Assembly: GCA_023014365.1 (NCBI GenBank)
Contig: JAEBUN010000030.1
Location: forward strand, 124,001 to 188,000
Length of the DNA: 64,000 nt
Source: Lepiota brunneoincarnata
Taxonomy: Eukaryota > Basidiomycota > Agaricomycetes > Agaricales > Agaricaceae
Direction: 5' to 3'
Shown here: one piece after another, positions 25,530 to 40,614 of the stretch
How positions within the stretch are numbered: the stretch's first letter is position 1
How the letters are laid out: every line of letters starts with the position of its first letter
Position numbers and translations under genes: made by a program
The notes under the pieces: model-generated
The model's input: only the letters and a program-made list of their open reading frames with translations
Database searches by the model: none
What the model was told of the DNA's origin: nothing

Positions 25530-25997
25530 CAGACTTGTAGGGTTGCAAAGCTTCTAGCTGTTTCATTCTGCTAGGTTACTCCAGTTGAAAGGCGTGTAGG
25601 TATATAATACCCTCACATGTGTATTAATATATCCCCCATTTGGAGCTGTCTTCTTTTATAGGGCGCTCTAAGCGACGAAACTTCCCTCGGTATCCTATCG
25701 ACAAGAACCCCCATCCTTCAAGCCCTCGCAAACTGCGCAGATATCGAGATTAATGGGTGTAACGCGAAGGCGAAGCGCTCCTGAGCTCCATTCTTTTCAA
25801 TGTGTTTTCCCACTGTTCAACCGGACCGGCGAGTCACATTACACAAGTCCTTCCACTTCTATTCTGCCTCATTGCAATGGCCCTGTGAAGTTTAGTTCAG
25901 CAATAAGGGTTTTGGGTATATATATTTCGGGTTCTTCGACAAAAAAGCTTCCTCACCTATCCCAAATCCATTAATGAAACACAAGACTGAAACCAAC

Positions 25998-28955
<2,958 letters not shown>

Positions 28956-29392
28956 ATTACTTGGCGTTGATGTTACATGACGTCACAGAACAATATGTTT
29001 TCCGTTGTTCCCAAGCCCTTAGCACCAGTTAGCTCTCGTAAGATGCGAGATTCGGTGATCACCAAGGGTTCTCGCAATTTCATATGTTCGGACAGATCAT
29101 ATAAAAGCAGTCGGACTGATGTGTGATGCGTGCCAACCCGATATATCAGCCCATATGTCAACCACATACAGGGGTTCTAGGAGATTTTCCATTTTGATTT
29201 CTCACAAAAAGACGTGAGATTCACGTGGGCTTCGCGATCGCGCTCGACAGATCGCTTCAGAGTTATGGGACCCATTTAAAAACCACCAGGTCTCCGCATG
29301 CTAACCCTTAGTTCGTGACATTTCCGGCATAGCATACCACATCCCCTCCCTAGACCAATCCCCCAACAACAACCAAAAAAAAAAAAACCACA
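28956..29392. other. intergenic, promoter of SDR copy 1
   Basis: The stretch holds 437 bp without coding signal. An A-rich tract (12 A) ends nine bases before the SDR start codon; such tracts are common in fungal leaders. Confidence 0.5.
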
Positions 29393-29446
29393 ATGGTGGA
29401 TAACTCAAACATTCCCAATGTCACCGTCAACGGGCACGGTGCCCCA

Positions 29447-29482
<36 letters not shown>

Positions 29483-30709
29483 CGCGTGTGGTTTATCACA
29501 GGTTGCTCTTCAGGCTTCGGATACCGCCTCGTGCGCATTGTGCTTCGACGAGGCGATAGAGTTGTTGCTGCCGGTCGCACCTTATCGAGCCTCCAGAAAC
29601 TCATCGACGAATGTTCTCAATCCGCCGACGAGAAAAACAGGTTCAGGCCACTGGCCTTTGATCTAGGCGACGGGTTAGATGCGATCAACAGTGCGGTCAC
29701 CAGGGCGGCGAGCGTATGGGGGCGAATCGATGTGCTGGTTAACAATGCTGGTGAGTAAATTCTACCCCGTATCAGAGTTGGGGTCTGGGCTTAGAGGGAC
29801 GTTGGCGATGCGAAACGTGGATACCGACTGTTAGGTTGGGGGCAACCAAGTATAACCGAGGAACTGGGGTACGCGATCTTTCCCGCTCGAAGCAAACTCT
29901 CCCATGCATGATCTATCTAATCCCGGCCAATATGCGATTTAACAGCTCAAGGGGGATCCAGCGTACCGTTGACACAAACGTCATGGGTACCGTCAACGTC
30001 ACCATGTCCGTCCTCCCACACATGCGCGCCCGGAGGTCAGGAACGATAGTCACTATTGGGAGCAGATCAGCCTGGAGAGCAGAGTTCCCGGTGAGCATCC
30101 CTCCGATATGGCCTCGGTGATTTCTAATGCTCGGTCTCGATTAGGGTATAGGTGAGCACGAGCCCTACCCAAGTTGGTTCTGGTGGGTACCCGGTTGCTG
30201 AAAATACGCAGGATCCTATTCTATGGTGAAAGCTGCGATCCGAGGTCAGTATCGACTCAGCCCACCCCTCCTGCCCCTCTAACGCTCACTTGCACTTGAT
30301 CCCAACAGCATTCACCGAAAATCTTTCTGTCGAACTCGCGCACCTCAATATCCGCGTCCTTCTCGTCGAACCGGGCTCTTTCCGTACCGAAGGAATTCTC
30401 AAACACGGGTACAACAAAGACAACCTCATCCCCGACTACGATGATCTCCGCTCACGAAGCGCAGCGAACTTTGCCAGTATCCCCGGAAAGGAGCCAGGAA
30501 ATCCGGAAAAGGCTATGGAAGTGGTAGCGGATATTGTCAGGGGTGAAGGGATCGCTCACGGTCGGCCGTGGCCCAAATATTTGTTCTTGGGTCGTGATGC
30601 GGAGAGAGACATCAGAGCCAAATGTACGGCTGTGTTGGGCGTGTTGGAGGAATGGGCGGATGTGACGAGGGCCGTGAATTTTGATGGTATTGGTGGTGTT
30701 ACCCTCTAG
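29393..30709 (+). CDS. short-chain dehydrogenase/reductase, copy 1, with N-terminal polyglutamine
   Basis: Six exons (29393-29750, 29835-29868, 29946-30090, 30145-30151, 30212-30244 and 30309-30709) join in frame to 325 residues. It is a classical SDR: cofactor-binding TGxxxGxG as ITGCSSGFG, the NNAG motif (across intron 1), SGTIVTIGSRSAW with the catalytic Ser region, and the catalytic YxxxK as YSMVK, itself created by splicing. Exon 4 is only 7 nt (encoding GI and one base of the next codon). Eleven glutamines sit directly before the first beta strand (RVWFITG). The cofactor is likely NADP(H) or NAD(H); the substrate is unknown. It is followed 228 bp later by a paralogue with the same exon plan. 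Confidence 0.88.
29450..29482 (+). repeat. CAG/CAA repeat enco­ding 11 glutamines
   Basis: Nine CAG codons, one CAA and one CAG lie in frame within the SDR copy 1 coding sequence. Copy 2 has no such tract at the same place. Confidence 0.9.
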
Positions 30710-30937
30710 AGGACCCAAACCCCCTACTTCCCCCCCCCCTGTGCCTTGATTGACATCGCTTACCGAGTAATCCTTATAGTCATAATGTTTCACACCGTGA
30801 AAAAATATTACCTTTACTGTAGTTACTTGGCAATCCCATCAGCCTTCCTTGCTCCTTGGGGGCGGCGGCCTAGAAAGTGTGGGACTAAAAGTTCTCAAGT
30901 CAGTTTCCCGCTTATCAACCGTCGCTCAGGGAAACTA

Positions 30938-32267
30938 ATGACCGACCCGAGCAAGCCCGCCACCACCGTTAACGGATATAGCGGCCAGACTCAACTCATT
31001 TGGCTCATTACAGGCGGTTCTTCCGGCTTCGGCCTCCGCCTTGTACGTATTGCGCTTGGACGAGGCGACAAAGTGATCGCTACCGGTCGCTCTATACCCA
31101 AACTCCAGAAACTCATCAACGAATGTTCTCATTCCGCGGATAGGCTTGAGACGCTGAAACTTGATTTCGACGATGGGTTGGATGCGATTAAGGGTGTAGT
31201 TGATAAAGCGGTGGGTATATGGGGACGGGTTGACGTGCTGGTTAATAACGCAAGTGGGTAAATCATTTTTGCGTCGAATTGGTACGCGGGTTGCTGATTC
31301 GGTTTTGAATATGTGTGCCATATAGGCTGGGGGCAACCAAGTTTGAGTGAAGAAGCGGGGTGTGGACAATGTCCCTTTCAGCCATCGCACGCTTTCTAAT
31401 CTCTCAAGTTCACAGTTCAGAGGGAATCCAGCGTTTCATAAACACTAACGCCATGGGCACTGTCAATGTCACCTTGTCCATCCTCCCATACATGCGTGTA
31501 CAAAAGTCAGGTACGATAGTCACCATTGGGAGCAGATCCGCATGGAAAGCAGAGTTACCCGTGGGTGCCGAAAACTATTCCCCACCTCCCCCCCAAATGA
31601 TTAATGATTTCTGACGTCTTTGCCCGTGATTCAACGTTTCCGACATGTTCGACATTCAACGCGTTAAACGTTCAACCACATTCAGGGTCTAGGTAAATCT
31701 CAGCCCCGCTCTTGATCGATCCAATTCAAAGGTCCTAAACTCCATCCCCACCCCCCTCACCACAGCACCCTACGCAATCGCCAAAGCTTTAATACATGGT
31801 CAGTCCAAATCCCCCATCCCCTCGCACCCCTGGCAAACCAAAAAAAAACCAAAAACCATCCAAACAATTTAGCATTCACCGAAAACCTCTCCGCCGAACT
31901 CGCCCACCTCAACATCCGCACCCTCCTAGTCCAACCAGGCTCCTTCCGCACAGAAGGAATGTACAGAAACGGTTACAACTACACCAACCCCATACCCGAC
32001 TACGACGACCTGCGAGTACTCAACGCAGCTCTTTACGCCAGCGTCCCTGGGAACGAACCAGGGAACCCCGACAAGGCCATGCAAGCCGTAGTGGATATTG
32101 TTAGAGGCGAGGGTGTAGCCCACGGGCGACCATGGCCTAAATATGTATTCTTGGGTGGAGATGCGGAGAGGGATGTGAGAGCCAAGTGTATGACCATATT
32201 GGGTGTATTGGAAGAGTGGGCGGATGTCACGGAGAGCGTCGGGTTCGATAGCGGTGATTCGTCGTGA
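30938..32267 (+). CDS. short-chain dehydrogenase/reductase, copy 2
   Basis: Exons 30938-31253, 31326-31359, 31416-31560, 31686-31692, 31766-31798 and 31873-32267 join in frame to 309 residues. Exons 2 to 5 have exactly the lengths of those in copy 1 (34, 145, 7 and 33 nt), including the 7-nt exon, so the pair arose by tandem duplication. Motifs: ITGGSSGFG (cofactor loop), the NNA region, GTIVTIGSRSAW, and YAIAK as catalytic YxxxK. The start was placed at MTDPSKPATTVNG, matching the N-terminus of copy 1 without its polyglutamine; an open frame continues upstream but has no counterpart. The gene ends 122 bp from the convergent LPD1 gene. Substrate unknown. Confidence 0.87.
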
Positions 32268-32389
32268 AGATCTAGGGGTCACTAATATTTTGGCGTGGTT
32301 GTGAGCTACTATATGGATCACTCGTGGGTCTTGTAGGTCAGGAGTTGCGAAGAGGTCTATTACCATTATCATTAAACAAAAAATGCAAG

Positions 32390-34380
32390 CTACATGTGGA
32401 TGGGTTTTCCGTAAGCAGCCATAGCAGCCTCCTTAAAGGCTTCAGATAATGTAGGCTATAAATCCGGCCCATCAGCCAAATGTCGATCAGAGATAACTCG
32501 GGGTAACGTACGTGAGCGTGCGTAGTCCGTGCAATGTCCTCAGCGCTAGCGCCATACTCGACGGCAAGCACACCCTCCGCGATCATCTCGCCGGCATTGG
32601 GGCCAATAATATGCACCCCCAAAATCTTATCTGTCTCCTTCTCTGTCAAAAACTTCACGAAACCTTCGGTATCAAGGTTGGTCTTGGCACGAGAGTTGGC
32701 AGAGAAGCTGAATTTGCCAATGTTATACTTGACACCTTCGGCCTTGAGGTCTTGTTCCGTCCTGCCAACCCAAGAAACTTCCGGGTGGGTATACACGACA
32801 GAGGGGATAGCGTTGTAGTTGACATGGCCGTGACCGGACTTGATGAACTCGACAGCGGCGATGCCTAGACAGATGAGATGTATACTGAGCAGCAGTAGAA
32901 TGATAATTTGTCAACGAACGCATACCCTCTTCCTCGGCCTTGTGAGCCAACATGGGTCCGAAAGTGACGTCACCAATGCACTTGATGTTCTTGGCTGAAG
33001 TGTTGAATTGGTCGTCAATCACGATCCTGCCCTTCGAGTCCTTCTCGATACCGGCAGCTTCCAGATTGAGACCATCGGTATACGGACGACGGCCGACGGC
33101 GACGAGGACCACATCAGCTTCGAGCTATAAGAATGGGTAAGCTTGATATAAAGAAAAAAATGCCCAAGTAGCACGAACCGTCTCTTGTTTCCCACCCTTG
33201 GCCGACTCGGCTTGCAAGAACACCTTGCCGTCTTTCTTTTCAGCCGACAGAACCTTTGTGTTTAACTTGAACTTGAGGCCCTGCTTGGACAATATCCGTT
33301 GGAATTGCTTCCTGTAACATAATCAGCACAAGGCATTTCAAATTGATAAAAAAGAAATCTTGACACACGCAATCTCTTCATCGATACCAACGCCACCAAT
33401 GCCGCCCAAAAACTCGACAACAGTCACCTCGGCACCAAGCCGGCTCCAGACACTACCCATCTCGAGGCCAATGATACCACCACCAATGACGACCATCTTT
33501 TCGGGTACCTTCTGGAGCTCGAGAGCCCCAGTCGAGCTGACAATCTGCTCCTCATCAATCTCGATAGCACCGCCAGGGAAAGGCGTTACTTCCGAGCCAG
33601 TAGCGATGACGACATTCTTAGCATCGACTTGGGTCTCTCCGCCCTCGAGGAGGGTAACTGAGAGCTTGGTGGGCGATAAAAATGATGCGGCACCCTTGAT
33701 GTAGTCTACCTTGTTCGCCTTGAACAAGTGTTCGATGCCTTTTGTCAAGCCAGTGACAGCCGTGTTTTTGGCCTCGAGCATCTTGGGAAGGTTGAGTGTG
33801 ACGCCACTGACTAGAAATGAAATTGTTAGAAGGGAGAGCAGAAGGTGACCCAGCGACCAGGGCTCACCGTCGATACCGCGTCGTTTGAAGTCGTGCTGAG
33901 CTTGGTGGTAAAGGTGCGAATTATTGAGCATGGCTTTTGAGGGGATACAGCCGACATTCAGACATGTTCCACCAAGCGCGCCTCGTTTTTCGACACAAGC
34001 TGTCTGTAAAAAAAAAAGACGGGGAACAAAGAATATTAGGAGTGGGCTATATTCGGCACCGAGTGCGAACGGACCTTGAGGCCAAGTTGTGCTGCTTTGA
34101 TAGCAGCCACGTATCCTCCAGGACCTATAGGACAAACACATTCAGCACGAATGGAAGAGGGGGACGTTGCGATAAGAACACACCTCCTCCAATCACGACA
34201 ACATCGTATGGTTCTGACGAAGTCGTGAGTCCCCGGTATGCCTGCCAGCTCCCGACCTGCAAACTAGTCTGTCGTAGACGGCGCCCGGCCTTTGGGACGC
34301 TCTGTACTCTTTTTTTTAGTGCATATCACAACGCCGTTAAACCATCTTACCTGCTGAGCAACTCGTCTGAGCTGGAGCAT
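32390..34380 (-). CDS. LPD1: dihydrolipoyl dehydrogenase, mitochondrial (E3)
   Basis: This flavoprotein re-oxidises lipoamide in the pyruvate, 2-oxoglutarate and branched-chain dehydrogenase complexes and in glycine cleavage, passing electrons to NAD+. Exon 1 (34351-34380) encodes [10 protein letters not shown], the start of an Arg-containing mitochondrial presequence. Then come [20 protein letters not shown] (FAD site), [13 protein letters not shown] with the redox-active disulphide, [18 protein letters not shown] (NAD site), [21 protein letters not shown] (second FAD site), and [20 protein letters not shown], which holds the catalytic His-Glu dyad at the interface. The last 63 bases follow an intron with a GTACGT donor; TAG is at 32390-32392. 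Every exon I checked joins in frame, and no lesion was seen. Confidence 0.92.
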
Positions 34381-34681
34381 AGTGAGTATGACGAATACAA
34401 AAGTTCGGAGTGCAAGGCTGGTGGAATGTCCCTTTAAGTTACCCGCACATCACGTGTGTTCGGCGAAATTTCCCGCACCCCCGACTTGCTGACCAAACCA
34501 TCCACGGATCTTACTCGTGCAGCATAGACTCGAACTATCATTTATACACGCTATGACTAGGAGACAAGTAACTACTGTACAGTGTAAATTTTATGTGCCA
34601 AGAGGACGAAGCGCTGAGAGTCAACCCGGAGGACCAAGGTAGCCATCATTCGGAAGGAGTTGACAGGAACCGAGCGAAAGA
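34381..34681. other. promoter side of LPD1, 3' side of the KNH-like gene
   Basis: This is a short spacer of 301 bp with no coding signal of its own. Confidence 0.5.
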
Positions 34682-35438
34682 TCAGAGAGCCATCGATATC
34701 CCAATGAGCGCGGGCCAAACGATAAACACAAGTCGGAAGTTCGCCTTTCCGAGGAGGTCATTTCGACTATATGCAGCGTTGCGGTGGCGGTCGGATCCAC
34801 CCGAGGCATCCTGAACGGCAGTCGGTGCTGGGACAATCTCGCTCTGAGTCTGCGCTGCCATGGACGATGATGACGTCGCTGGTGTTGTTGAATTCGGCGA
34901 GAGCAAGGACAGGGAATGGTTGCCAATCGAGGAGGACGATGAGTCAGAGTGTGGATCCGTTGAGATGACAAAATCTGCAGTGTAAACGTCTTGCGAGAGC
35001 CCAGAACCAGAGAAACGGAGGAAACTCCAGAGATCGTTAGGCTGTCGCACCTCTAGTGCCTAGTTCTCGTGCTTACTAGAGGGTATCATTCTTGAGGTCG
35101 CGAGGGAGCGTTATTCGAGTCCCGTACGAGTTCGGACTGACACCTTCAGCCAGCGAACCGAGGTAATCCTAACCGCGAGATCATCGTTATCCTGCTTGTC
35201 CTCGCTATCGGATGCAACTGAGACTTACGTCGTGGTGCGTATACAGCTTGATTGACAGAGGCCCAAGTTGATGTAGTCGCGGAAGCCGGCCATTATCAAT
35301 CCATGTCACAGATTCTTCTCTTCCAGGCACAAAAACTGTCGCGGCAACCGGTCGTGTTGGATATAGCGCAGAAAGAACTCCAGACAGGCTAGTCAGTCCG
35401 CCAAGGATCAAATAAAATTGCCAGTAGAATTGCAGCAT
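34682..35438 (-). CDS. KNH/Kre9-like, probably GPI-anchored surface protein
   Basis: Three exons (35229-35438, 35077-35168 and 34682-35024) join in frame to 214 residues. The start at 35438 gives MLQFYWQFYLILGGLTSLSG, a signal peptide; an upstream in-frame ATG at 35540 is less likely. The mature part begins ALYPTRPVAATVFVPG, with SVTW, GPLSIKLYTHHD, PRDLKNDTLYFLRFSG and YTADFVIS, the usual order of the Kre9/KNH-like domain of small basidiomycete cell-wall proteins. A Ser/Thr-rich stretch follows. The end, FRLVFIVWPALIGISMAL, is a hydrophobic tail of the kind replaced by a GPI anchor. The role is presumably in the cell wall; Kre9 relatives affect beta-1,6-glucan, but that is not demonstrated here. 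Confidence 0.78.
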
Positions 35439-36598
35439 TAGACTTGTTGTTGTCAGGTAGGGGGGTAGACAATAGGAATCCGCCAGCGGTAGTAAGAATA
35501 GGAATGAGTGTGAGCGTACGAGGAGCGTCAGGGCAGACAAGATTCACTTGTAATTTATCCGGCCATCACCGAAGCCATGATGGCTGGGAATTTTGAACTC
35601 CGCTGATGGCAACAGATACCCATCAGCGCAAGCTCTCGCGCTGCGTGCCTGGGGCCCTACCCTGCAAAAAAAAAAAAAGGTCTTATGTAGTCAAGCGAAA
35701 GTGGTACAAGTTAGGGGGCTCTCCGAATGCTAAGTATTGAACAGCTAACGACTTATTGCTTTACTTGTGGATTTACAGGGGCCTGCTGTAGAAAAATCGG
35801 AAGTGACTAACAAACACAACGGGCCCCAGTGAAAAAAGAGTCAGAGATAGGGAAAGAGTGCTATCATATCCAGTTGAGATTTTCTGTCCTTCAACGCGTT
35901 AAGACGGGGATCAAATAGATAATGTGGTTCTGCGCAAACCTTTGAAAGGCCTGAGGGAGTAGTAGCAAGAGCCCATCACAGCGTCGTGATCCACGAACTG
36001 TCAACTGCAAGAAATGCAAACATGAGATAAGTGTCTGAGGAACTCAGAGGGAGACACGTCTCATACTGTTCCCTCAATCCACATGTGTATAATTTATTAT
36101 CGGAAGTGTCTCTACAGTTAGACTCGCAGCTTTTTTTTTTTTTCTCATCTTCTGTGAAGGATGTGTGCGTGTTCCTGTTCCAGAGCACTCCCAATAATGC
36201 TCGGTGCAGTCGATTCCGGACTTTTTCCAACCCTCCTTTTTCTTCCAGCAGTGATGTTGGCTCCGACTTCCGGGCATTGAAGCAGAGGGTTCTTTGAAGT
36301 TTGTTGCGATGCTGGGCAAAATTAGACCGTCTTTAAACGTGTGAGCGGGGAGTTTCGCACAAACGTTACATTGGTCTCTCAAGACCCACGCCAAGAATAG
36401 CCGGTGTATGGCTGGGCCGTTTCGTCTACTCGTTAGCAGTCTGACAGCATATCCTCTGCAACAGAAACCGAGATTACTACAGACATCCTATCTAGACGAT
36501 GCACATTAGCATGGAGTACACAAGATTGATGGAAAAATCCCACTGGAGAGTAAAAGGGAAAACAAAATATCGGTGCAACAAATCCATCAAATACTGCG
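35439..36598. other. 1.2-kb intergenic stretch
   Basis: Only short overlapping frames are seen. Homopolymer runs (A at about 35670, T at about 36130) are present. The segment from about 36,430 on belongs to the duplicated module (see the repeat entry). Confidence 0.5.
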
Positions 36599-38182
36599 TT
36601 AGTTTGTCGTTATCTTCATCAACACACCCTCATCCTTATCCTTCCCCTCTTGTGTCAAGTTCGAAGAGCGAAGTGAGAGGGTGTCGCTTTCGGAAGCCTG
36701 AGTTCAATGGGATATCACGCGGAGTTAGGTGATGAACCAAGAAAGTAAGCCTAACCACGTACCATTTCTTCTTGATCCAAATCTGCACGCATATGTAGCC
36801 ATGCCTCCATGTCCCATGGGAAAGCACCTCGTCGATCCTCCTTCCAGTATCCCAACCTGTGGTACCGGCCAAGGAAAATGTCTGTTTCGCCTACAGGGCG
36901 CGGATAATCCCCTGCGGCATGGAAAACAGCACGCAACTCGACGCCCCCAAGGAATGCAGAGAATAGATCAGGATTCTTCTTATACATTTCAGAGCGAAAG
37001 AATGCTCGCAATTCCGCATCCTCAGGGTTATTATCATCTTCAAAGTTTCCAGGGTCGTCAGAGCCAATTATGAATCGCTGGTCATCCTCCTCAAACCAAC
37101 CAACCCCACAGACATCTGCCCACAGCGGGCGAAAGGCAGCAGATTCCCAGTCGATGATGCCAGTAATCGCACCTGATTGTGGGTCGATAAAAATATTACC
37201 GTCATGCAAATCACCATGCGAAAAGCGGAAGTTGGATCCATCCGCCCATGGCCCTAACACAGTGGAATTCGGGTATAAATTGTAAATGCTTTGAAAGAGC
37301 TCAACACATTTTTCGCGGGTAGGAAGATCATAATAGGATCTGGCAGGAGGATTGCCATTGAAAGCAACGAGCTTGACATAGTCCTCTGACGTGAATATGG
37401 GTAGTGTTTGAGAAGGAGAAGGGACCGTCAGGTGATAGTTAATGAGAGAGATATCGTGAAGGGGTCCGAGCTCGTACGCATCATGGATAGAGTGGTTGCA
37501 GTGGTCCCTTAACGCACGTAAAGATTCTGGAGACAACGGGGTCCATCGCGGCGACCTGGGGTGCCTCATCTCGGATAAGCCAGAAACCGACTTGGCTAGG
37601 AGGTCGGAATCATCCACTGTGTTGACTTTATGATAAATTCCTCCGCAGCCGTCCGCCTTGAGCTGGAATAATTGGTCGTAGAGGTCGATGAGATCGAGAG
37701 CCACCCTCTGCTTTTGAGGGAATTGGAGGTCATCCCAGATGCTGCCCAACTCCACGCCTGGCACATGTTCCATAATGAGCCATTCTGCGCCGACTGGATT
37801 ATTTGCTTCCGAGCAATATGCGAAGACCTTCGGGACAGGGAGTGAAGTGCGGGCTATGATCATCCATCATTAGAGTCCATGTCAAAAGGAAGAGTCGCTT
37901 ACTTCGCACAAAGTCCATAGCAGCTACTTCACTTTCAGTTTTGAAAACTGGCTTCACAGGCGCTACTAGACGAGCGACGACAATGCGAAACGGAAGGTTG
38001 TAAGAGTAAAGACGAGCGTAGTTCGCTTGCTGTTGAAGACCAATTGCAACGGGAGGTCCACATTGTGTGGTAGGTACACGAAAAACCTGGCACACTATGC
38101 TCTGGAGAGCGTCTAAGTTCATGGTAACGCCAGCCCAAGGGCCATCCACCACATGCGGATGAATCGAGGGCTCGTCTGTCAT
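36599..38182 (-). CDS. APH-family (aminoglycoside phosphotransferase-like) kinase, intact copy
   Basis: Exons 37903-38182, 36763-37853 and 36599-36697 join in frame to 489 residues. It belongs to the large fungal group of phosphotransferase enzyme family (APH/choline-kinase fold) proteins. Visible are SLPVPKVFAYCSEANNPVGAEWLIMEHVPGVELG (hinge region), the catalytic loop FSHGDLHDGNIFID (HGDLHxxN) and the metal-binding IIDWESA (DxD-like position). A lysine for ATP probably lies in exon 1. The last exon supplies a polar tail of about 30 residues. These proteins are usually not resistance enzymes, and the substrate is unknown. The nearby damaged copy at 40782-42361 shows which residues have since changed. 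Confidence 0.85.
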
Positions 38183-38489
38183 TTTGAAGTGGAGAATAAG
38201 AGGCTAAGCTGACGTTCTCATCGGTAAATTCGGGGGTGGCATCCCATCAATTACCATCAGCGGAGTTGGAAGGCTCGGCATCCTCGGCTTCGGTGATCGC
38301 CGGTAGATCATGTGTGAGGGATTTGGGAGTCGTGATCATTGCTGGCGTGTGACTATAAAATATCTATCACCACTATGAGTATAATATGAATATACGATCA
38401 TTACCTGGTCCTGAGCAATTGCATACTCATGATGTCTATGGTTGTTACATCCTTGTCTGATATCTTGGCTATAGTCACGGATATTGCAC

Positions 38490-39007
38490 GTTCAGAAAGA
38501 GACAAGGTTGGGCGTCTCTCGCAAGATGCGGAGGAGGTTGCTGATACCACATGAATTTCTTTGTATGGAAAAGTCGGTATTTTGATGCCAGGGGCAGATT
38601 TCACAAAGGCGAGGTGCCTCCATGAAAGTTCCGAGAGAAGGGAGCCCGACAGAGAGTCCACTATTACTACCACCGAACTTGAGTGAATGGAGCCGGGAGT
38701 ATCGAATGTTGGGATCGAATAGAGAGGGCAACAGTGTATCAATCGGAAACTCAGCATCCAGGCTCCTCCAGGGATTGGCGTGAACGAACAAATGCAATTA
38801 CGAATGACCGAATGAACAGCAAATCCAAGTGCGAGTCTGACCCAGTGTGGTGAATGTAATATGTGTCCCGCCACAGCTTGCAAATGAGTGGCAAGGTCCA
38901 AGGGTATCCTGGATGGCCATCAATCGGACCCTCGCTCTCAATATTCCACTATGCTGCACAAAAAACAAGGGTTGATTGAGTCGTCCACCACTGGGAGTGT
39001 TGCGCAA
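38490..39007 (-). pseudogene. F-box protein gene fragment, unit 1
   Basis: This is a broken minus-strand piece equivalent to 43.24-43.80 kb in unit 2. Recognisable pieces are a middle segment with FMEAPRLCEICPWHQ, GGISNLL-like text (here CGISNLLRILRETPNLVS), and shattered 5' parts in several frames. The 3' half of the gene is missing: the fragment stops at about 38,490 and runs straight into the 5' flank of the APH gene, so a deletion has removed its C-terminal coding part. It is non-functional. Confidence 0.65.
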
Positions 39008-39416
39008 GTAGAAGAAAGGCCCAACGCCGTTACGTTTAATGTTGCTTCCCGCGTCTTCGTGTCAGCAGGCAAGGGTATTGGTAATACGCCGAGAAAGTCT
39101 GAGGTCTATTATTTTTCCAAAATTATCTTTATAGGAGTCAAATTCGGGCATTTCTTGCGAAAGGGCGATTAAAAGTATTTAGGACCTCCGTAATGTTTCG
39201 TTCGATGCTCCGTTACATGTACCGTTCAACGGGCTTGTTCGATTCCCTCGAAATAGACGGTCCGACCCTTTATTCACTCCAATTTTGGGTGTACCCCGGC
39301 CTCACCAAGGTACAAAAAACTATATTGTGCATGGAGCCAATATCTAACTATGTTCAACGGTCAGGCTATGTCATTTTGACTATTACATCCCTCCTGAACG
39401 GTACTCGTATACCGAG

Positions 39417-40614
39417 TTAACTTTTCCCCAGCAAGCGGTCGAATTGAGCTACGAGAGTCCCACTCCCTGGAATCCGCTGTTGTTTAACGTATGCAGGTTT
39501 AATGCCTAGCAACTCCAGCCGGCACCCACCCAATTCCCCACAGTGGACACGAAGACGCGATTCCCACCATCGTTGCAAACTCCTCCCACATGATCGTCGG
39601 GGCAGTGGACGTGTCAAGGGTAATTCCCTTGATCCTTGGACAGGGCCTCCGCTGAGACTCCAAGTTGTCAAATGTGAGGTACCGCAGGAGCGTTTTGTCC
39701 ATAGTGGTCAGAGTGATGTCGACGGCTCAACGTCCAGAAGGATACCGAGAAGCAGGGACGCAACGTGTCCGCTCACTCTGTTCAGTCTGATGGAAGTGGT
39801 GGTGCAATTCGATTGGTGGAAGAATTCCTCGACAGGGTCAACCCAAATCGCTCCTCGTCTTGCTAGGGGAGGAGCACGAGCTGGATTGAAGAAAACCCAG
39901 TAGTTGTGCGTGTGCGTCGACCAGGAGAGCTTACGCAAATGCGCAAGTTCCAACGGCCGACTGAATGATTCGATGGCCTGCCTATCGTTTCACAAGCGAT
40001 TCAACTGGTGGAACCGCAGGGAGACGCTCGTAAGATGCAAAGGAGTTTGTTAACCACGTCTTTCCCTGACTCTATGGTAAAGTGGGTGATATGAAGCCAG
40101 GGAACCTTAGCTCAGTCATTCGATAAGGAACGTTGTCAAGGCCGAGGTCGCAAAGGAGAGGTGCATTTGCAAAGAGTTTCCCATGCGAGTTTGAGATCTT
40201 GCGCGTCCCGTCACCGATGAGACTGAATGAACGAAGCTGAAGATATTGAAGACTGGGGTCGGATAGGTCGGATAACAACTCGTTCGAAGCGTCGAAAGGA
40301 GCATCCGCCCAGCGAAGGGTGTATTGAAAACACTGGTTTATGAACAAGAGGGCGGCTAGTGACCCCTGCCGGAGTGTCTTCATGTGAAGGGTGAGGGGGC
40401 ACTCCCGGGATCGATTTAAGTACATTTGGAATATCGCTAGCAGGGCGACGTAGTTGGTGGTGACCTCCCCGTACGCAGGTGGGTTAAGATAAATCGAAAT
40501 GCTTTCCCATAGCCGTGGTGTGGTAAATGTAATGTCTCGCCATCGTCTGCAGACAAGGGAGAGCACCCAGGGGTATTTTCGATTCTCGGGGGTGGAAATC
40601 TTGTCCACGAGCAT
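39417..40614 (-). pseudogene. F-box protein gene, 5'-truncated and mosaic, unit 1
   Basis: Most of it matches the intact F-box gene at 44670-46010 (TTPRLW, YGEVTTNYVALLA, FDASNELLSDLSDPSLQY and so on). The first 60-70 bases of what remains (about 40,540-40,610) instead match the paralogue at 46319-47680 almost exactly, encoding STPENRKYPWVLSLVCRRW. The F-box itself is absent: the sequence joins the 3' flank of the duplicated APH unit at about 40,615. Downstream, frames are broken near 40,085 and between 39,500 and 40,080, where one segment after ELRFPG is missing. It is a pseudogene formed by recombination between paralogues. Confidence 0.75.
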
